From the NCBI GenBank assembly GCA_046154645.1, contig JBJXDZ010000009.1, forward strand, positions 162,469 through 226,468: a stretch of 64,000 nucleotides of DNA, written 5' to 3'. The notes beneath the pieces are model-generated. The model did no database searches and was not told the DNA's origin. It saw only the letters and a program-made list of their open reading frames with translations. Positions 9,105 through 18,223 of this stretch are shown here, piece by piece. The translations under genes and the position numbers were made by a program. Positions within the stretch are counted from its first letter, which is position 1. Every line of letters begins with the position of its first letter. This stretch comes from Ga0077555 sp046154645. Lineage in GTDB: Bacteria > Pseudomonadota > Alphaproteobacteria > Rhizobiales > Hyphomicrobiaceae.

Positions 9105-10075
9105 CGCTCGCAACCTTCGGCTGGACGGCTGAGCGGCAACACGCCTTCGCCAGCCATGCCGCCGAAGGTCTGATCCCCGGTCGCGTCGTCGGCGAGCACC
9201 GCACCCACTATCAGGTGGCAACCGACCATGGCGAGCTGAGCGCCACCGCACCCGGCCGCGTCCGCCATGCCGCGGCCACGCACGCCGATTTGCCCGGCGT
9301 CGGTGATTTCGTGGCGTTGCGTCCGGCGCCGAGCGACGGCCCCGCCACCATCGAGGCCGTGCTGCCGCGCACCAGCGCCCTGATTCGCAAGGCCTCGGGC
9401 AAGGAAACGCCGCAACTCCTGGCCTCCAACGTCGATGTGGTGTTCATCGTCACCGGTCTCGACGGCGACTACAATCTGGCGCGCATCCAGCGCTTTCTCA
9501 CCCTCGTTCGCGACAGCGGCGCCCGCGCCGTCATCATTGCCAACAAAACCGACCGGGCCAGCGATCTGGCCGCCATCATCGCCGAAGTGACGGCAGCGGC
9601 GCCCGATGTGCCTGTGCATGCCGTCAGCGCGCGCGCTGGGCAAGGCATCGCTGAGCTCACCGCCTATTTTGCCGACAATCAGACGATCACGCTCGTCGGC
9701 TCATCCGGCGTCGGCAAATCGACGCTGATCAACAAGCTGCTTGGTCGCGAGGCGCAGGCGACACAAGAGGTGCGCAGCCACGACAGCCGCGGACGGCATA
9801 CGACGACGCATCGACAATTGTTCCTGCGCCCCGGTGGTGGCGCCATCATCGACACGCCCGGCATGCGTGGCCTTGAATCATGGGAGCCGACCGCCGTCGA
9901 GGATACCAGCTTCGAGGATATCGAAGCGCTGGCCCTGCAGTGCAAATTCAGCAACTGCCGCCATCAGACCGAGCCCGCCTGCGCCGTTCGCGCCGCCATT
10001 GCCGCCGGCACCGTCACGGCCGACCGCGTGCAGCAATTCACGGCCAACGCTGCACGCACGCCACGCTCACGGTAA
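9101..10075 (+). CDS. rsgA: Ribosome small-subunit biogenesis GTPase RsgA
   Basis: RsgA (YjeQ) is a circularly permuted GTPase that checks late 30S assembly. The 324-residue protein has an N-terminal OB fold, then the permuted G motifs: G4 NKTD, G1 GSSGVGKST, G2/G3 with DSRGRHTTTH and DTPGMRG. It ends with a C-terminal zinc site of the CKFSNCRHQTEPAC type. The ATG at 9101 overlaps the rimO stop by the ATGA arrangement; the GTG at 9086 would extend it by five residues without a better ribosome site. Pairing with rimO makes sense because both act on the small subunit near S12. Confidence 0.95.
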   Translation: MTLATFGWTAERQHAFASHAAEGLIPGRVVGEHRTHYQVATDHGELSATAPGRVRHAAATHADLPGVGDFVALRPAPSDGPATIEAVLPRTSALIRKASGKETPQLLASNVDVVFIVTGLDGDYNLARIQRFLTLVRDSGARAVIIANKTDRASDLAAIIAEVTAAAPDVPVHAVSARAGQGIAELTAYFADNQTITLVGSSGVGKSTLINKLLGREAQATQEVRSHDSRGRHTTTHRQLFLRPGGGAIIDTPGMRGLESWEPTAVEDTSFEDIEALALQCKFSNCRHQTEPACAVRAAIAAGTVTADRVQQFTANAARTPRSR

Positions 10076-10211
10076 GGGATGTCATTGTAGGCAACCCAGC
10101 AGTTTTTCGGGCTTCGCCAGCACTTGCCGATCCAACGTCGCGATGGCACTCTCGTGCTCGTTCCAGGATAACGAACAGGATTGCTTCAGCGCAAAGAATT
10201 TGGAGTGCCGG

Positions 10212-10628
10212 ATGACACCATCTCAAATCACACTGGTGCAAGAGAGCTTCAAGAAGGTTGCCCCGATCGCAGGCACGGCAGCCGATTTGTTCTACGATCG
10301 CTTGTTCGTCATTGCACCGGATGTCCGCCCGCTCTTTCCGAACGATTTGACCGAACAAAAGAAGAAGCTGATGGGCATGCTGGCCACGGCGGTCGGCAAC
10401 CTGCATCAGATCGAAACCATCGTCGCGCCGGTCCAGGCCTTGGCCAAGCGGCATGTCGGCTACGGCGTCCAGGCCGACCATTACAAACCTGTCGGCGAAG
10501 CCTTGATCTGGACCCTGGGCCAAGGCTTGGGCAAGGATTTCACGCCGGACTTGAAAGCAGCCTGGCTCGCCGCCTATGCAGCGCTGTCCGGCGTCATGAT
10601 CCAGGCCGCCGCCGAGGCGAAGCCGTAA
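10212..10628 (+). CDS. Bacterial single-domain globin
   Basis: A 138-residue haem protein of the globin family (Vitreoscilla/flavohaemoglobin-like globin fold without the reductase domain). The start is MTPSQITLVQESFKKVAP. A clear globin pattern follows: ADLFYDRLFVIAPDVRPLF in the C-helix region and, near the proximal histidine, LAKRHVGYGVQADHYKPVG with LIWTLGQGLG after it. The frame is open further left through rsgA in a different phase, but this ATG is the only one that gives a globin. Likely binds O2 or NO; without the FAD/NAD domain it would need a separate reductase. It stands alone, convergent with the alcohol dehydrogenase gene. Confidence 0.9.
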   Translation: MTPSQITLVQESFKKVAPIAGTAADLFYDRLFVIAPDVRPLFPNDLTEQKKKLMGMLATAVGNLHQIETIVAPVQALAKRHVGYGVQADHYKPVGEALIWTLGQGLGKDFTPDLKAAWLAAYAALSGVMIQAAAEAKP

Positions 10629-10660
10629 GCCTCACCTCTGGGCTTGGCAACATGCGATGG

Positions 10661-11659
10661 TCACGGCCGCAGGATGATCTTCGCGGCGGCCGTGGCGCCG
10701 GTGTCGATGTCCCGGAACGCGGCAGCGCCATCTTTGAGCGGCCGTTCCTCGGTCCACGACAGCGTGCCGAGGCGGCCCGAGGCCAGCGCTGCAACGGTCT
10801 CGCGGAAATCGACCATGGTGTAGCAGTAGGTGCCGACGAAGTTGATCTCCTGCAAGGTCAGCTTGCGCACATCGACGCCGTCGGATCCGGGCAGCAAGCC
10901 GACGTGGACGATCGTGCCGCCGGGCCGCGCCAAGCGGCACGCGTCGCTCCGTGTGGCACCCGCGCCAACCGCATCGATGACGAGGTCGACGCTCGAGTCC
11001 GTGGGCTCGCCGGCGCTGCCCGGAGCGTAGACCTTGAACGATCCTGCCTTCATCGCCGTCTCGCGACGCTTGGCGTTCGGCTCGGCAATGTGGATCTCGC
11101 CGGCGCCACTCATCGCCAGCACCAGCGCCGAAGCGAGACCAATGGCGCCGCCACCCAGCACCACGCACCGCGCACGCGACGCCGGCCGATTGAGCATGCG
11201 CAGCCCGCGATTGACCGCGTGATAGGACACCGCCACCGGCTCCGCCAGCGACGCCTTGACGATGTCGAAGCCCGCCGGCAATTCCACCAGATTGGCCTCG
11301 GGCACGCGCACGATCTCGGCGAAGGCGCCGGGCCGCGCCGGCATCGACAGCACCACGCGGCTGGCGCACAGATGGACGCGGCCATCGAGGCACTCGGTGC
11401 ACGTGCCGCAGGTTACCAGCGGATTGATGGCCACGCGCCGGCCCGCCTTGCCGCCGGTCATGACGATGCCTGAGGCTTCGTGGCCGAGGATCAGTGGCGG
11501 CGGCCGGCGGGCGCCATCGTGGCCGTGATAGGCGTGCATGTCGGAGCCGCACACGCCGCAGGCATCGATCCTGACCAGCACCTCGTCGTTGCCGGGTACG
11601 GGATCGGGCTCGTCGCGAAAGACGACCGTATTCTTGTCCGTATAGACGAGTGCCTTCAT
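10661..11659 (-). CDS. Zinc-dependent alcohol dehydrogenase (MDR family)
   Basis: A 332-residue medium-chain dehydrogenase/reductase. Catalytic zinc ligands are seen in ACGVCGSDMHAYHG and the GHE of LILGHEASG. The structural zinc loop is CGTCTECLDGRVHLC, and the nucleotide-binding site is VVLGGGAIGLASALVLA, followed by an acidic residue position (HIAEPN). It resembles threonine/sorbitol dehydrogenase-like members that oxidise secondary alcohols with NAD(P). The exact substrate cannot be read. It is followed 17 nt upstream (to the right) by an alpha/beta hydrolase gene on the same strand, so the two may form a small operon. Confidence 0.9.
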   Translation of the reverse strand: MKALVYTDKNTVVFRDEPDPVPGNDEVLVRIDACGVCGSDMHAYHGHDGARRPPPLILGHEASGIVMTGGKAGRRVAINPLVTCGTCTECLDGRVHLCASRVVLSMPARPGAFAEIVRVPEANLVELPAGFDIVKASLAEPVAVSYHAVNRGLRMLNRPASRARCVVLGGGAIGLASALVLAMSGAGEIHIAEPNAKRRETAMKAGSFKVYAPGSAGEPTDSSVDLVIDAVGAGATRSDACRLARPGGTIVHVGLLPGSDGVDVRKLTLQEINFVGTYCYTMVDFRETVAALASGRLGTLSWTEERPLKDGAAAFRDIDTGATAAAKIILRP

Positions 11660-11676
11660 GGTTGCCTCGCTTGCCC

Positions 11677-12336
11677 TTAAGCCTTGACGATTCTGCCCTT
11701 GAGGAACGCGGCGACGGCATCGGCAGCGGCGATGAGATTGCCCTTGCGGGTGAGACCAGAGGCGCCGCGCGGTCCGAAATCATGGTCGCCGTCACCGAGC
11801 CAGTGCAGCGCGATCTGCTGCGACAGCGTGTAGCCCTCGACCTCGGCGCGCGTGCCGAAGGGATCGCGCTCGCCCTGCACGATCAGCGCCGGACATTTGA
11901 GCGGTTCCAGGTGCGCCGTGCGCGTGGCTTCGGGCGTGCCGGGGGGATGGAAGGGATAGCCGAGGCAAACCAGGCTGGTAATCTTGCCCTGGGCGAAAAC
12001 CTGATCCGCAATGAGACTGGCAACGCGCCCGCCCATGCTCTTGCCGCCGATGGCCAGCGGTCCGCGCGCCAGATCGTCGATCTCATGCAATGTGGCGAGA
12101 AAGGCATCCTTCAGCGTCTCGGCCTTCGGCGCCGGCTTGCGCTTGCCGGTCACGCGCCGCGACAGCATGTAGGGAAACTCGAAGCGGATCACCTCGATCT
12201 GCCGCTCGGCCAGCAGGTCCGCGATCTCGTTCATGAAGCGGCTGTCCATGGCCGCCCCAGCGCCATGCGCCAGCAGCAGCGTCGCCGCAACGTCGCCGTC
12301 CGGGCCGGTGGTGATGAATTTCTCAGGTGTGTCCAT
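11677..12336 (-). CDS. Alpha/beta hydrolase of the KANL3/Tex30-like type
   Basis: A 219-residue alpha/beta hydrolase. The pattern LLAHGAGAAMDSRFMN, then IRFEFPYM, the nucleophile elbow IGGKSMGGRVAS, the strand SLVCLGYPFHPPG, the acid region IVQGERDPFGT and the histidine in GDGDHDFGPR match the family often called KANL3/Tex30 or alpha/beta-hydrolase-11-like. Catalytic activity is likely because Ser, Asp and His are all present. Substrate unknown. It sits upstream of the alcohol dehydrogenase and probably shares its transcript. Confidence 0.85.
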   Translation of the reverse strand: MDTPEKFITTGPDGDVAATLLLAHGAGAAMDSRFMNEIADLLAERQIEVIRFEFPYMLSRRVTGKRKPAPKAETLKDAFLATLHEIDDLARGPLAIGGKSMGGRVASLIADQVFAQGKITSLVCLGYPFHPPGTPEATRTAHLEPLKCPALIVQGERDPFGTRAEVEGYTLSQQIALHWLGDGDHDFGPRGASGLTRKGNLIAAADAVAAFLKGRIVKA

Positions 12337-12383
12337 GGCTCTTCATCGGCGCAACCGCGGCGAATGGCAAGGCCGCCCGTTGT

Positions 12384-13217
12384 TCACGTCATTGGTGACG
12401 GTGTCGCTGGCCGTGTGGTGCTGGCCGGCTCGGCCCCGTTCGCGACATGCCGCCAGGGCTTCGCGGTGGCATGCTCCTTGTCGTAGAGCTCGGTCAGGAA
12501 GGCATGGATGCGCGGATCGACCGGCATCGCTGTGTCGTGCTGCTGGCGCTGACGCTCCTGCGACTGTGCCGCCGATGCTGCAGCGCCGGACTTCTTCAGG
12601 CGCCGGGCGCCGTAGATGAGCACGGGATCATCGGGCGCCTCGAGATCCAGCTCGCCGAGAAACCCTTCGCGCACGGCATAGAACGCTTGCAGGATGGCGT
12701 CCCGCGCCAGCTTGCGATCCTCCGGCGTGATATCCGCGCGCTTCCTCGGCTCCAGCCATTGCAAGGCCCGGCGCATGTCGTGCAGCGGCGCATAGGGGTA
12801 GAGCCCGATCTGCGTCTCGGTTTCGCCGACGTTCTCATAGACCGTCCGCATGTTGTCGATCGTTTCGGAAATCGAGCAGAAGGCCTTCAGGTAATCGTCG
12901 GTCGAGGGCGCATCGAGCTGCGTATAGGCGTACAACGCCGATTTGGAGCGGATGATGTCGCGCCACTCCTCCTTGAGCGCCGTGATGAACTGCGCCCGGC
13001 GCTGGAACACGTTGGCCAGGTAGGCAGCGACCACGGTCACGAACACCAGCGCCATGTCCTTAAGGTACTCGTAGATGTCCTTGGCCAGCGTCTCGACGGG
13101 CGAGCCGGCCAATCCAGGAATATGCTCAGCGAGCTTGGCGACCAGCGAGATGACCAGCACGATGCCCAGGATCCAGTACGACCGGCGCAACGTCCGGTTC
13201 AATGTCGTGCGGGTCAT
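12384..13217 (-). CDS. Hypothetical membrane protein with two N-terminal helices
   Basis: A 277-residue protein starting MTRTTLNRTLRRSYW. Two hydrophobic helices are visible: about residues 14-33 (WILGIVLVISLVAKL) and 50-70 (MALVFVTVVAAYLANVF). They are followed by a ~200-residue soluble helical part (QRRAQFITALKEEWRDIIR) with a basic, glutamine-rich segment and a low-complexity tail. Similar proteins occur as uncharacterised inner-membrane proteins in alphaproteobacteria. No catalytic motif is apparent. The ATG at 13217 is preferred over the further upstream in-frame start at 13310, which reads into DNA with no coding character. Confidence 0.65.
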   Translation of the reverse strand: MTRTTLNRTLRRSYWILGIVLVISLVAKLAEHIPGLAGSPVETLAKDIYEYLKDMALVFVTVVAAYLANVFQRRAQFITALKEEWRDIIRSKSALYAYTQLDAPSTDDYLKAFCSISETIDNMRTVYENVGETETQIGLYPYAPLHDMRRALQWLEPRKRADITPEDRKLARDAILQAFYAVREGFLGELDLEAPDDPVLIYGARRLKKSGAAASAAQSQERQRQQHDTAMPVDPRIHAFLTELYDKEHATAKPWRHVANGAEPASTTRPATPSPMT

Positions 13218-13245
13218 TCGCTCTCCGTGCTCATCCCTGCGCCCA

Positions 13246-13890
13246 TCAGCCGACCACCTCGGCCGAGGGGTGCAGCATCGGGCAATAACCCGCCGAAAGA
13301 ACGGCAACAATGGCCCGCGGCGTCAAGACATCCAGCAACACGCCTTCCGGCCGCGCCACCGTGGCCGTGTATCCCTCCGGCGTCCACGCCAGCAGCCAGC
13401 CGGCCAGCACCAGATGCGGGCTCTCGTCAAACCGCACGAACGTGCCCGACGGCAGCGTCTCGGCCGGCGCCTGCCAAATCACTTTGTTGCCGCCGGCATC
13501 GACCCGCTCGGCCTGCAGCACCTCGTCCATATCAGGGGCCGCAGCCCGCCCCGACTGGCCGCGCGCTGCCGCCCACAGCGTCGCGAACCACAGGAACTCC
13601 TGCCGCCGGCATTCGAAACAGGGGCGGTGACCGGCCGCCAGCGCCGTCGCCTCGTCGAGGAAGAACAGCTCCGTATAGCGGTGGGGCGCCATCACCTCGC
13701 GCTGCCGGCCATTGAATGCGAGCTTGCAGCAGATCCACTGCTTCGACACCCAGCGACGCCGGCGCAACTGGCGTGCCGTATCATGCAGCTGGCCGCCACG
13801 GTTGCCCATCATCAGACCGCGGGCGGAACATGCCACGATCTGTCCTTCCGGCGTCACTCGGTTCTGGAGCGGCATCGCGCAATCTGCCAT
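13246..13890 (-). CDS. Conserved hypothetical protein with HRPCFECRR motif
   Basis: A 214-residue protein with no fold I can name. Its features are GLMMGNRGGQLHD, a KQWICC pair, HRYTELFFLDEATALAAGHRPCFECRR (a CxxC in a basic context, possibly metal-binding) and GYCPMLHPSA near the C-terminus. The same HRPCFECRR motif is, to my recollection, found in many hypothetical proteins of rhizobia and actinobacteria. The start at 13890 gives MADCAMPLQN; the Met at 13875 is an alternative. It precedes the membrane-protein gene on the same strand by 28 bp. Function unknown. Confidence 0.65.
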   Translation of the reverse strand: MADCAMPLQNRVTPEGQIVACSARGLMMGNRGGQLHDTARQLRRRRWVSKQWICCKLAFNGRQREVMAPHRYTELFFLDEATALAAGHRPCFECRRQEFLWFATLWAAARGQSGRAAAPDMDEVLQAERVDAGGNKVIWQAPAETLPSGTFVRFDESPHLVLAGWLLAWTPEGYTATVARPEGVLLDVLTPRAIVAVLSAGYCPMLHPSAEVVG

Positions 13891-13925
13891 GTATCAGCGA
13901 CAATAAATGCCATGAGGACGCCAGC

Positions 13926-14711
13926 ATGACCGAAGCCGCCATCCATGTGAAGACGGTCGACCGCAACGGCGGCAGGGTCGCCACCGTCACGCTCGACAAC
14001 GCCCGCAAGCTCAATTGCCTGAACACGGCGCTGGTCGTAGGCCTGCGCGAGGCCTTCGAGACACTCTCGCGCGACACCCACATGCGCGCCGTGGTGCTGA
14101 CCGGCAGCGGCGATAGGTCGTTCATCGGCGGCGCCGACCTCAATGAGCTGGGCGGCGCCTGTGCCGACAGTGGTCGGCTCTACATCACGCGACTGCACAA
14201 GGCCTGCAAGGCCATCCGCGACTGCCCCGTCCCGGTCATTGCCCGCGTCAACGGCTTCTGCCTCGGCGCCGGGCTCGAGGTTGCCGCCGCAGCCGACATG
14301 CGCGTCGCCTCCGACAACGCCATCTTCGGCATGCCCGAGGTGCACATGGGGTTGCCATCCGTGATCGAGGCGGCGCTGCTGCCGGGGCTCATCGGCTGGG
14401 GCAAGACCCGCGAGATCCTGCTCACCGGCGAGACTTTCGGCGTCGAGGATGCCCACGCCATGGGCTTCGTGCAGAAGGTGACGGCACCGGCCGGCCTCGA
14501 TGCCGCCGTCCAGCACTGGCTCGATCTCATTCTCCGCGCCACCCCATTGGCAATCCGGTCGCAGAAAGCCTTGATGAACCGCTGGGAGCGCGTCTCGGTC
14601 GAAGAGGGCATCTACGCCGGCATCGATGCGCTCTCCGACGCCTATAAGACCGGCGAGCCGCAAGCCGCCATCACGGCCTTCTTCGCGGCCAAAGCCAAGC
14701 CCAAGGCCTGA
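13926..14711 (+). CDS. Enoyl-CoA hydratase/isomerase family protein
   Basis: A 261-residue crotonase-fold protein. The oxyanion-hole motifs are seen at RSFIGGADLNEL and in the region ARVNGFCLGAGLEVAAAADMRVAS. The catalytic-glutamate region is FGMPEVHMGLPS (E of the PEV motif), followed by GETFGVEDAHAMGFV. These enzymes hydrate or isomerise 2-enoyl-CoA in fatty-acid or side-chain degradation. The ATG at 13926 gives MTEAAIHVKT and normal family length; reading further left runs into non-coding DNA. It is a single gene, divergent from the HRPCFECRR protein. Confidence 0.9.
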   Translation: MTEAAIHVKTVDRNGGRVATVTLDNARKLNCLNTALVVGLREAFETLSRDTHMRAVVLTGSGDRSFIGGADLNELGGACADSGRLYITRLHKACKAIRDCPVPVIARVNGFCLGAGLEVAAAADMRVASDNAIFGMPEVHMGLPSVIEAALLPGLIGWGKTREILLTGETFGVEDAHAMGFVQKVTAPAGLDAAVQHWLDLILRATPLAIRSQKALMNRWERVSVEEGIYAGIDALSDAYKTGEPQAAITAFFAAKAKPKA

Positions 14712-14900
14712 GCCCACGGACACACAAGCTCACGACCGGCCGGATCAATCAGCGATCCGACCGCATATCGCGTACAGTCGATCATTGGCTTTGCGAAGTC
14801 ATGCCCGCCCAGGCGGCCACCCACGCGCCGATCGATCCGTGCTGCCCACTGGAGCGCACGGGCCGAAGCGGCGCCAAGCCTGCAGGCATGGCGCCGGTCG

Positions 14901-15392
14901 TCACTTCACGCCGAGCAGCTCGACGTCGAAAATCAGCGTCGCGTTGGGCGGAATGACTCCACCGGCGCCGCGCGCGCCATAGCCGAGGTCCGGCGGGATG
15001 ATGAGCGTGCGGGCGCCACCAACCTTCATGGACGCCACGCCCTCGTCCCAGCCCTTGATGACGCGGCCGGCGCCGATCGGGAACTCGAACGGCTCGCCCC
15101 GATCCTTGGAGCTGTCGAACTTGGCGCCCTTGGCGTCGTTCACATACAGCCAGCCGGTGTAATGCATGACGCAGGTCTGGCCGCGCTGTGGGCTGGCGCC
15201 GGTGCCGACCTTGGTGTCGATGATTTTCAGTCCTGAGGCTGTCGTCACGGGGGCTCCTGCCTGTGCGTGTGCCGTTTGCGGCAGATTACCAATGAGTGCA
15301 GCGCCCGCAGCGGCAAGCGCCAGGGGCATGCCAACCAGGGCTGTTCGCCGCGTGGCGTTAGGCAGGTAAGTCGGGTCGAGTCGATCGGTCAT
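14901..15392 (-). CDS. Exported FKBP-type peptidyl-prolyl isomerase
   Basis: A 163-residue protein with an N-terminal signal containing a twin arginine (ATRRTALVGMPLALAAAG), cleaved probably after QTAHAQA. The mature part is an FKBP domain: GLKIIDTKVGTGASP, VMHYTGWLY, GRVIKGWDEGVASM, RTLIIPPDLGYG and VIPPNATLIFDVELL, which cover the active-site aromatic and hydrophobic positions. It would speed proline isomerisation in periplasmic protein folding. The downstream 190 bp between it and the enoyl-CoA hydratase hold nothing I recognise. Confidence 0.93.
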   Translation of the reverse strand: MTDRLDPTYLPNATRRTALVGMPLALAAAGAALIGNLPQTAHAQAGAPVTTASGLKIIDTKVGTGASPQRGQTCVMHYTGWLYVNDAKGAKFDSSKDRGEPFEFPIGAGRVIKGWDEGVASMKVGGARTLIIPPDLGYGARGAGGVIPPNATLIFDVELLGVK

Positions 15393-15437
15393 GCGTGTTG
15401 TCCTTGGCCTCGATTGGCGTGCCAGTGCTGCGTTCGG

Positions 15438-16211
15438 TCACTTCGTTGTTGGTACGCCTTGCGACTTGCGGATCGTCTCGATGCGCTGCCGGATCTGGTC
15501 GCGCGTCGGCTTTTCTTTCTGGATCCAGTCCTGCAGCTCCTGGAAGATCTGCGCGTCGGTCTTGCCTGCAGGCGGCGGAATCTTGGTCGGCGCCGTCGCG
15601 GGCGCTGCCGGTGTCCCCTGCGTCGGAATGATCTGCGCCCGCGCGAAGCCCTTCTGTATCAGGTTCGAGCCTTTGCCGTCCCAGCGTGGACCCTTGAGCA
15701 GGATGCCGGCGTACATGTACTGCGCCTTCCACTCGGTGGTGCCGCGGTTGAGGGCTGCCTCCAGGAAGACATCGTGCACGTCCTGCCAGGGCCGGCTCTT
15801 GGTGAAGCAATAATAGTCGTGCACCACGGCGGCGTCACGATAGGGGCCGGAGTAGGGACCACCCACCGCCACCCAGAGCGCATCGGGGATCGAGGCGCCA
15901 TCCGACAGGAAGCCCTCAGGCACCACCCATTCAACGCCCTTGCTGTCCTTGTAGCCGAACGGCTTCAGGAGCTGGACCAGCTCGACGGGTTTGCCATCGC
16001 CCGACATCGACGAGAAGAAGCGTACTTCCAACGGCCCGAGAAACTGGCCCTTCTTGAAGGCCTGCGAGCCGATCACATCGGGCGTGCAGATCAAGGCCCG
16101 GAAATAGTCAGGCAGCGAGGCGCACCGCGCCGGATCTTTCGCTACCCAATAGGTTGAGCCGACGCCGAGTCCGGCCAGCGCCACCAAGCCCAGAAAAATG
16201 ATACGCCGCAT
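15438..16211 (-). CDS. DUF1353 domain protein
   Basis: A 257-residue protein starting MRRIIFLGLVALAGLGVG, a hydrophobic N-terminus that may anchor or export it. The DUF1353 pattern is clear: WVVPEGFLSDGASIPDALW, GPYSGPYRDAAVVHDYYC and a following helix. The fold is uncharacterised, but these proteins often sit in phage or cell-envelope gene sets. The last ~60 residues are proline/alanine-rich, followed by a charged helix. A GGGAGGA-type ribosome site lies just upstream of the ATG at 16211. The frame is open to 16283, but that longer start would bury the hydrophobic N-terminus. Confidence 0.85.
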   Translation of the reverse strand: MRRIIFLGLVALAGLGVGSTYWVAKDPARCASLPDYFRALICTPDVIGSQAFKKGQFLGPLEVRFFSSMSGDGKPVELVQLLKPFGYKDSKGVEWVVPEGFLSDGASIPDALWVAVGGPYSGPYRDAAVVHDYYCFTKSRPWQDVHDVFLEAALNRGTTEWKAQYMYAGILLKGPRWDGKGSNLIQKGFARAQIIPTQGTPAAPATAPTKIPPPAGKTDAQIFQELQDWIQKEKPTRDQIRQRIETIRKSQGVPTTK

Positions 16212-16345
16212 GGCATCCTCCCGCAGACAGTAGAGCGTGCACCAAGCCCGCCCGCCGAACGTGCCGGACCCTAGGCCCGGCACAAATGATGGTCAATCCT
16301 GGCCAAGCTTTGTGGCAGCCTCGTGAGGGTTGCATGAACCCCAAT

Positions 16346-17758
16346 TCAGATCCGCGCCACGCGAATGTTGTTGGTCGAGCCCTGCCGGCCGAACGGAATG
16401 CCGGCGATGATGACGATACGATCGCCTTCCTTGGCGAAGCCCTCTTCCAGCGCATGCGCCTTGGCGTGATCGACCATCTCGTCATAGGTGGATATTTCCG
16501 GCGACATGACGCTGTGTGCACCCCACAACAGGGCCAGCCGGCGTGCCGCGCCGATGGTCGGCGACAGCGTGAGAATCGACACGCGCGGGCGCTTCCTGGC
16601 CGCCCGCAACGCCGTCGTGCCGCTGGCCGTATAGGCGACAATGGCGCTGGCCCCGATGGCGTCGGCAACGTCGGCGGCGGCAGCGGCCATGGCGTGCGCC
16701 GTGGTGTGCTCGGGGCTTGGCTGCAGCGCCTCGATGATCGAGCGATAGAGCTTGTGGTCCTCGGTGTGCGTGATGATGCGATCCATCATCGACACCGCCT
16801 CGACCGGCCAGTCGCCTGACGCCGATTCGGCCGACAGCATGACGCAATCGGCGCTGTCATAAATGGCGGTGGCGACGTCGGAGGCTTCGGCCCGCGTCGG
16901 CGACGGCGATTTGATCATGGATTCGAGCATCTGCGTGGCGATGACCACGGGCTTGCCGGCATGCCGGCACAGCCGCACCAGCTCCTTCTGGCGGCCGGGC
17001 ACGTCCTCGGGCGGAATCTCGACGCCAAGATCGCCGCGCGCCACCATCACGGCGTCGACCAGCGCAACAATGTCCTCGATACGGCCCAGCGCTGCCGGCT
17101 TCTCGATCTTGGCCATGATGCCCGCGCGGCCCTGGATGATGCCTTGCGCCTCGATGACATCGGAGGGCCGCTGTACGAACGAGAGCGCCACCCAGTCGAC
17201 GCCCATATCCAGGCCGAACGCCAGATCCTCGCGGTCCTTCGGTGTCAGTGGCGAGATCGGCAGATCGGTCTGCGGCAGGTTCACGCCCTTGCGATCGCTG
17301 AGCGTGCCACCAATCACGACGCGGGCCTCGATCCGGTCTTTGTGGCAGGCGACGGCTTCCAGCTGCAGCTTGCCGTCATCGATCATCAGCCGGTGGCCGG
17401 GCATGATGTTGGCGAACACCTCCGGGTGCGGCAGGGCAACCGAGGCGGCATCACCCGGTTCGCGGTCGAGGCGGAAATCCAGGCGGCTGCCGGTGGTGAT
17501 CTGGACCGGGCCGGCCTTCAGCGTGCCGATCCGGATTTTCGGCCCTTGCAGGTCCTGCAGAATACCGATCGGGCGCTTCACCTCGGCTTCGAGAGCGCGG
17601 ATGATGTCGAGGCGGCGCTTGTGGTCGGCTTGCGTGCCGTGGCTGAAATTGAGCCGGAACACGTCGGCGCCGGCTTCGAAGAGGCGCCGAATCATCACGG
17701 CGTCGGAGCTGGCCGGCCCCAGTGTGGCGATGATCTTGGCCTTGCGCTGGCGTCGCAT
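16346..17758 (-). CDS. pyk: Pyruvate kinase
   Basis: Pyruvate kinase converts phosphoenolpyruvate and ADP to pyruvate and ATP in glycolysis. The 470-residue protein starts MRRQRKAKIIATLGPASSD. It carries the hallmark DVFRLNFSHGT, QDLQGPKIRIG, IMAKIEKPAA with the catalytic lysine, VMVARGDLGVE (metal and substrate ligands), IATQMLESMI and PTRAEASDVA. Length fits type II enzymes. The upstream frame extends to 17983, but the natural start is the ATG at 17758 before the universally conserved N-terminal strand. Allosteric control by sugar phosphates is usual for the family but is not visible here. Confidence 0.96.
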   Translation of the reverse strand: MRRQRKAKIIATLGPASSDAVMIRRLFEAGADVFRLNFSHGTQADHKRRLDIIRALEAEVKRPIGILQDLQGPKIRIGTLKAGPVQITTGSRLDFRLDREPGDAASVALPHPEVFANIMPGHRLMIDDGKLQLEAVACHKDRIEARVVIGGTLSDRKGVNLPQTDLPISPLTPKDREDLAFGLDMGVDWVALSFVQRPSDVIEAQGIIQGRAGIMAKIEKPAALGRIEDIVALVDAVMVARGDLGVEIPPEDVPGRQKELVRLCRHAGKPVVIATQMLESMIKSPSPTRAEASDVATAIYDSADCVMLSAESASGDWPVEAVSMMDRIITHTEDHKLYRSIIEALQPSPEHTTAHAMAAAAADVADAIGASAIVAYTASGTTALRAARKRPRVSILTLSPTIGAARRLALLWGAHSVMSPEISTYDEMVDHAKAHALEEGFAKEGDRIVIIAGIPFGRQGSTNNIRVARI

Positions 17759-18063
17759 ACGTCGGGCTCCTGCTTCGGTCTGAGGATGTCGCCGTTGGGC
17801 AATCCGCCCTCGATAGCACGACCGTCGGTGAGCGACCATGCACAAGGCGAGCCTCGCCGCGGGGCGGCGCAAGCCGGCCACAGGCTTGGCCGCGAACAAG
17901 AAAGTTTTGCGATTGTTCCCCCGAATGCCCGCCGGACAGCTATATCGATGCCAGACGAACACGGAAAACGAAGAGCGAATCACGCGCGCGCACAGCCATC
18001 ACTTGCACCGCGACGTGATCATTCTTCCCTGCAATCAGCGGCTGCAACGTCCAGGAGGACCCC
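17759..18063. other. Intergenic region upstream of pyk and of the 49-residue gene
   Basis: About 305 bp between the divergent pyk gene and the small ORF at 18064. It must hold both promoters, but I cannot place a confident promoter pair. No RNA gene or repeat seen. Confidence 0.45.
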
Positions 18064-18213
18064 ATGTCTAAAGGCGAGAGAAAGTCGAACCGCGAAGTAC
18101 GTAAGCCGAAGAAGGAAGCCGGCGCCAAGGCAGCGGGAGCCCCGCCGTCCTACATGAACTCGGTGATCCGCAAGCCGATCAAGCTCGACACCCAGCCCTC
18201 GAAGAAGAAGTAA
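18064..18213 (+). CDS. Small basic protein, 49 residues
   Basis: A short gene starting MSKGERKSNREVRKPKKEAG and ending TQPSKKK. The product is strongly basic (many Lys and Arg) with a conserved-looking middle (PPSYMNSVIRKPIK), and it is likely to bind nucleic acid or be disordered. A near-perfect ribosome binding site, AGGAGG at 18053-18058, lies 5 nt before the ATG. This supports expression and makes chance unlikely. Many alphaproteobacteria carry small Lys-rich proteins of this sort annotated as hypothetical. It is followed by a two-part GC-rich hairpin (18224-18263). Confidence 0.7.
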   Translation: MSKGERKSNREVRKPKKEAGAKAAGAPPSYMNSVIRKPIKLDTQPSKKK

Positions 18214-18223
18214 CGGGAACCCG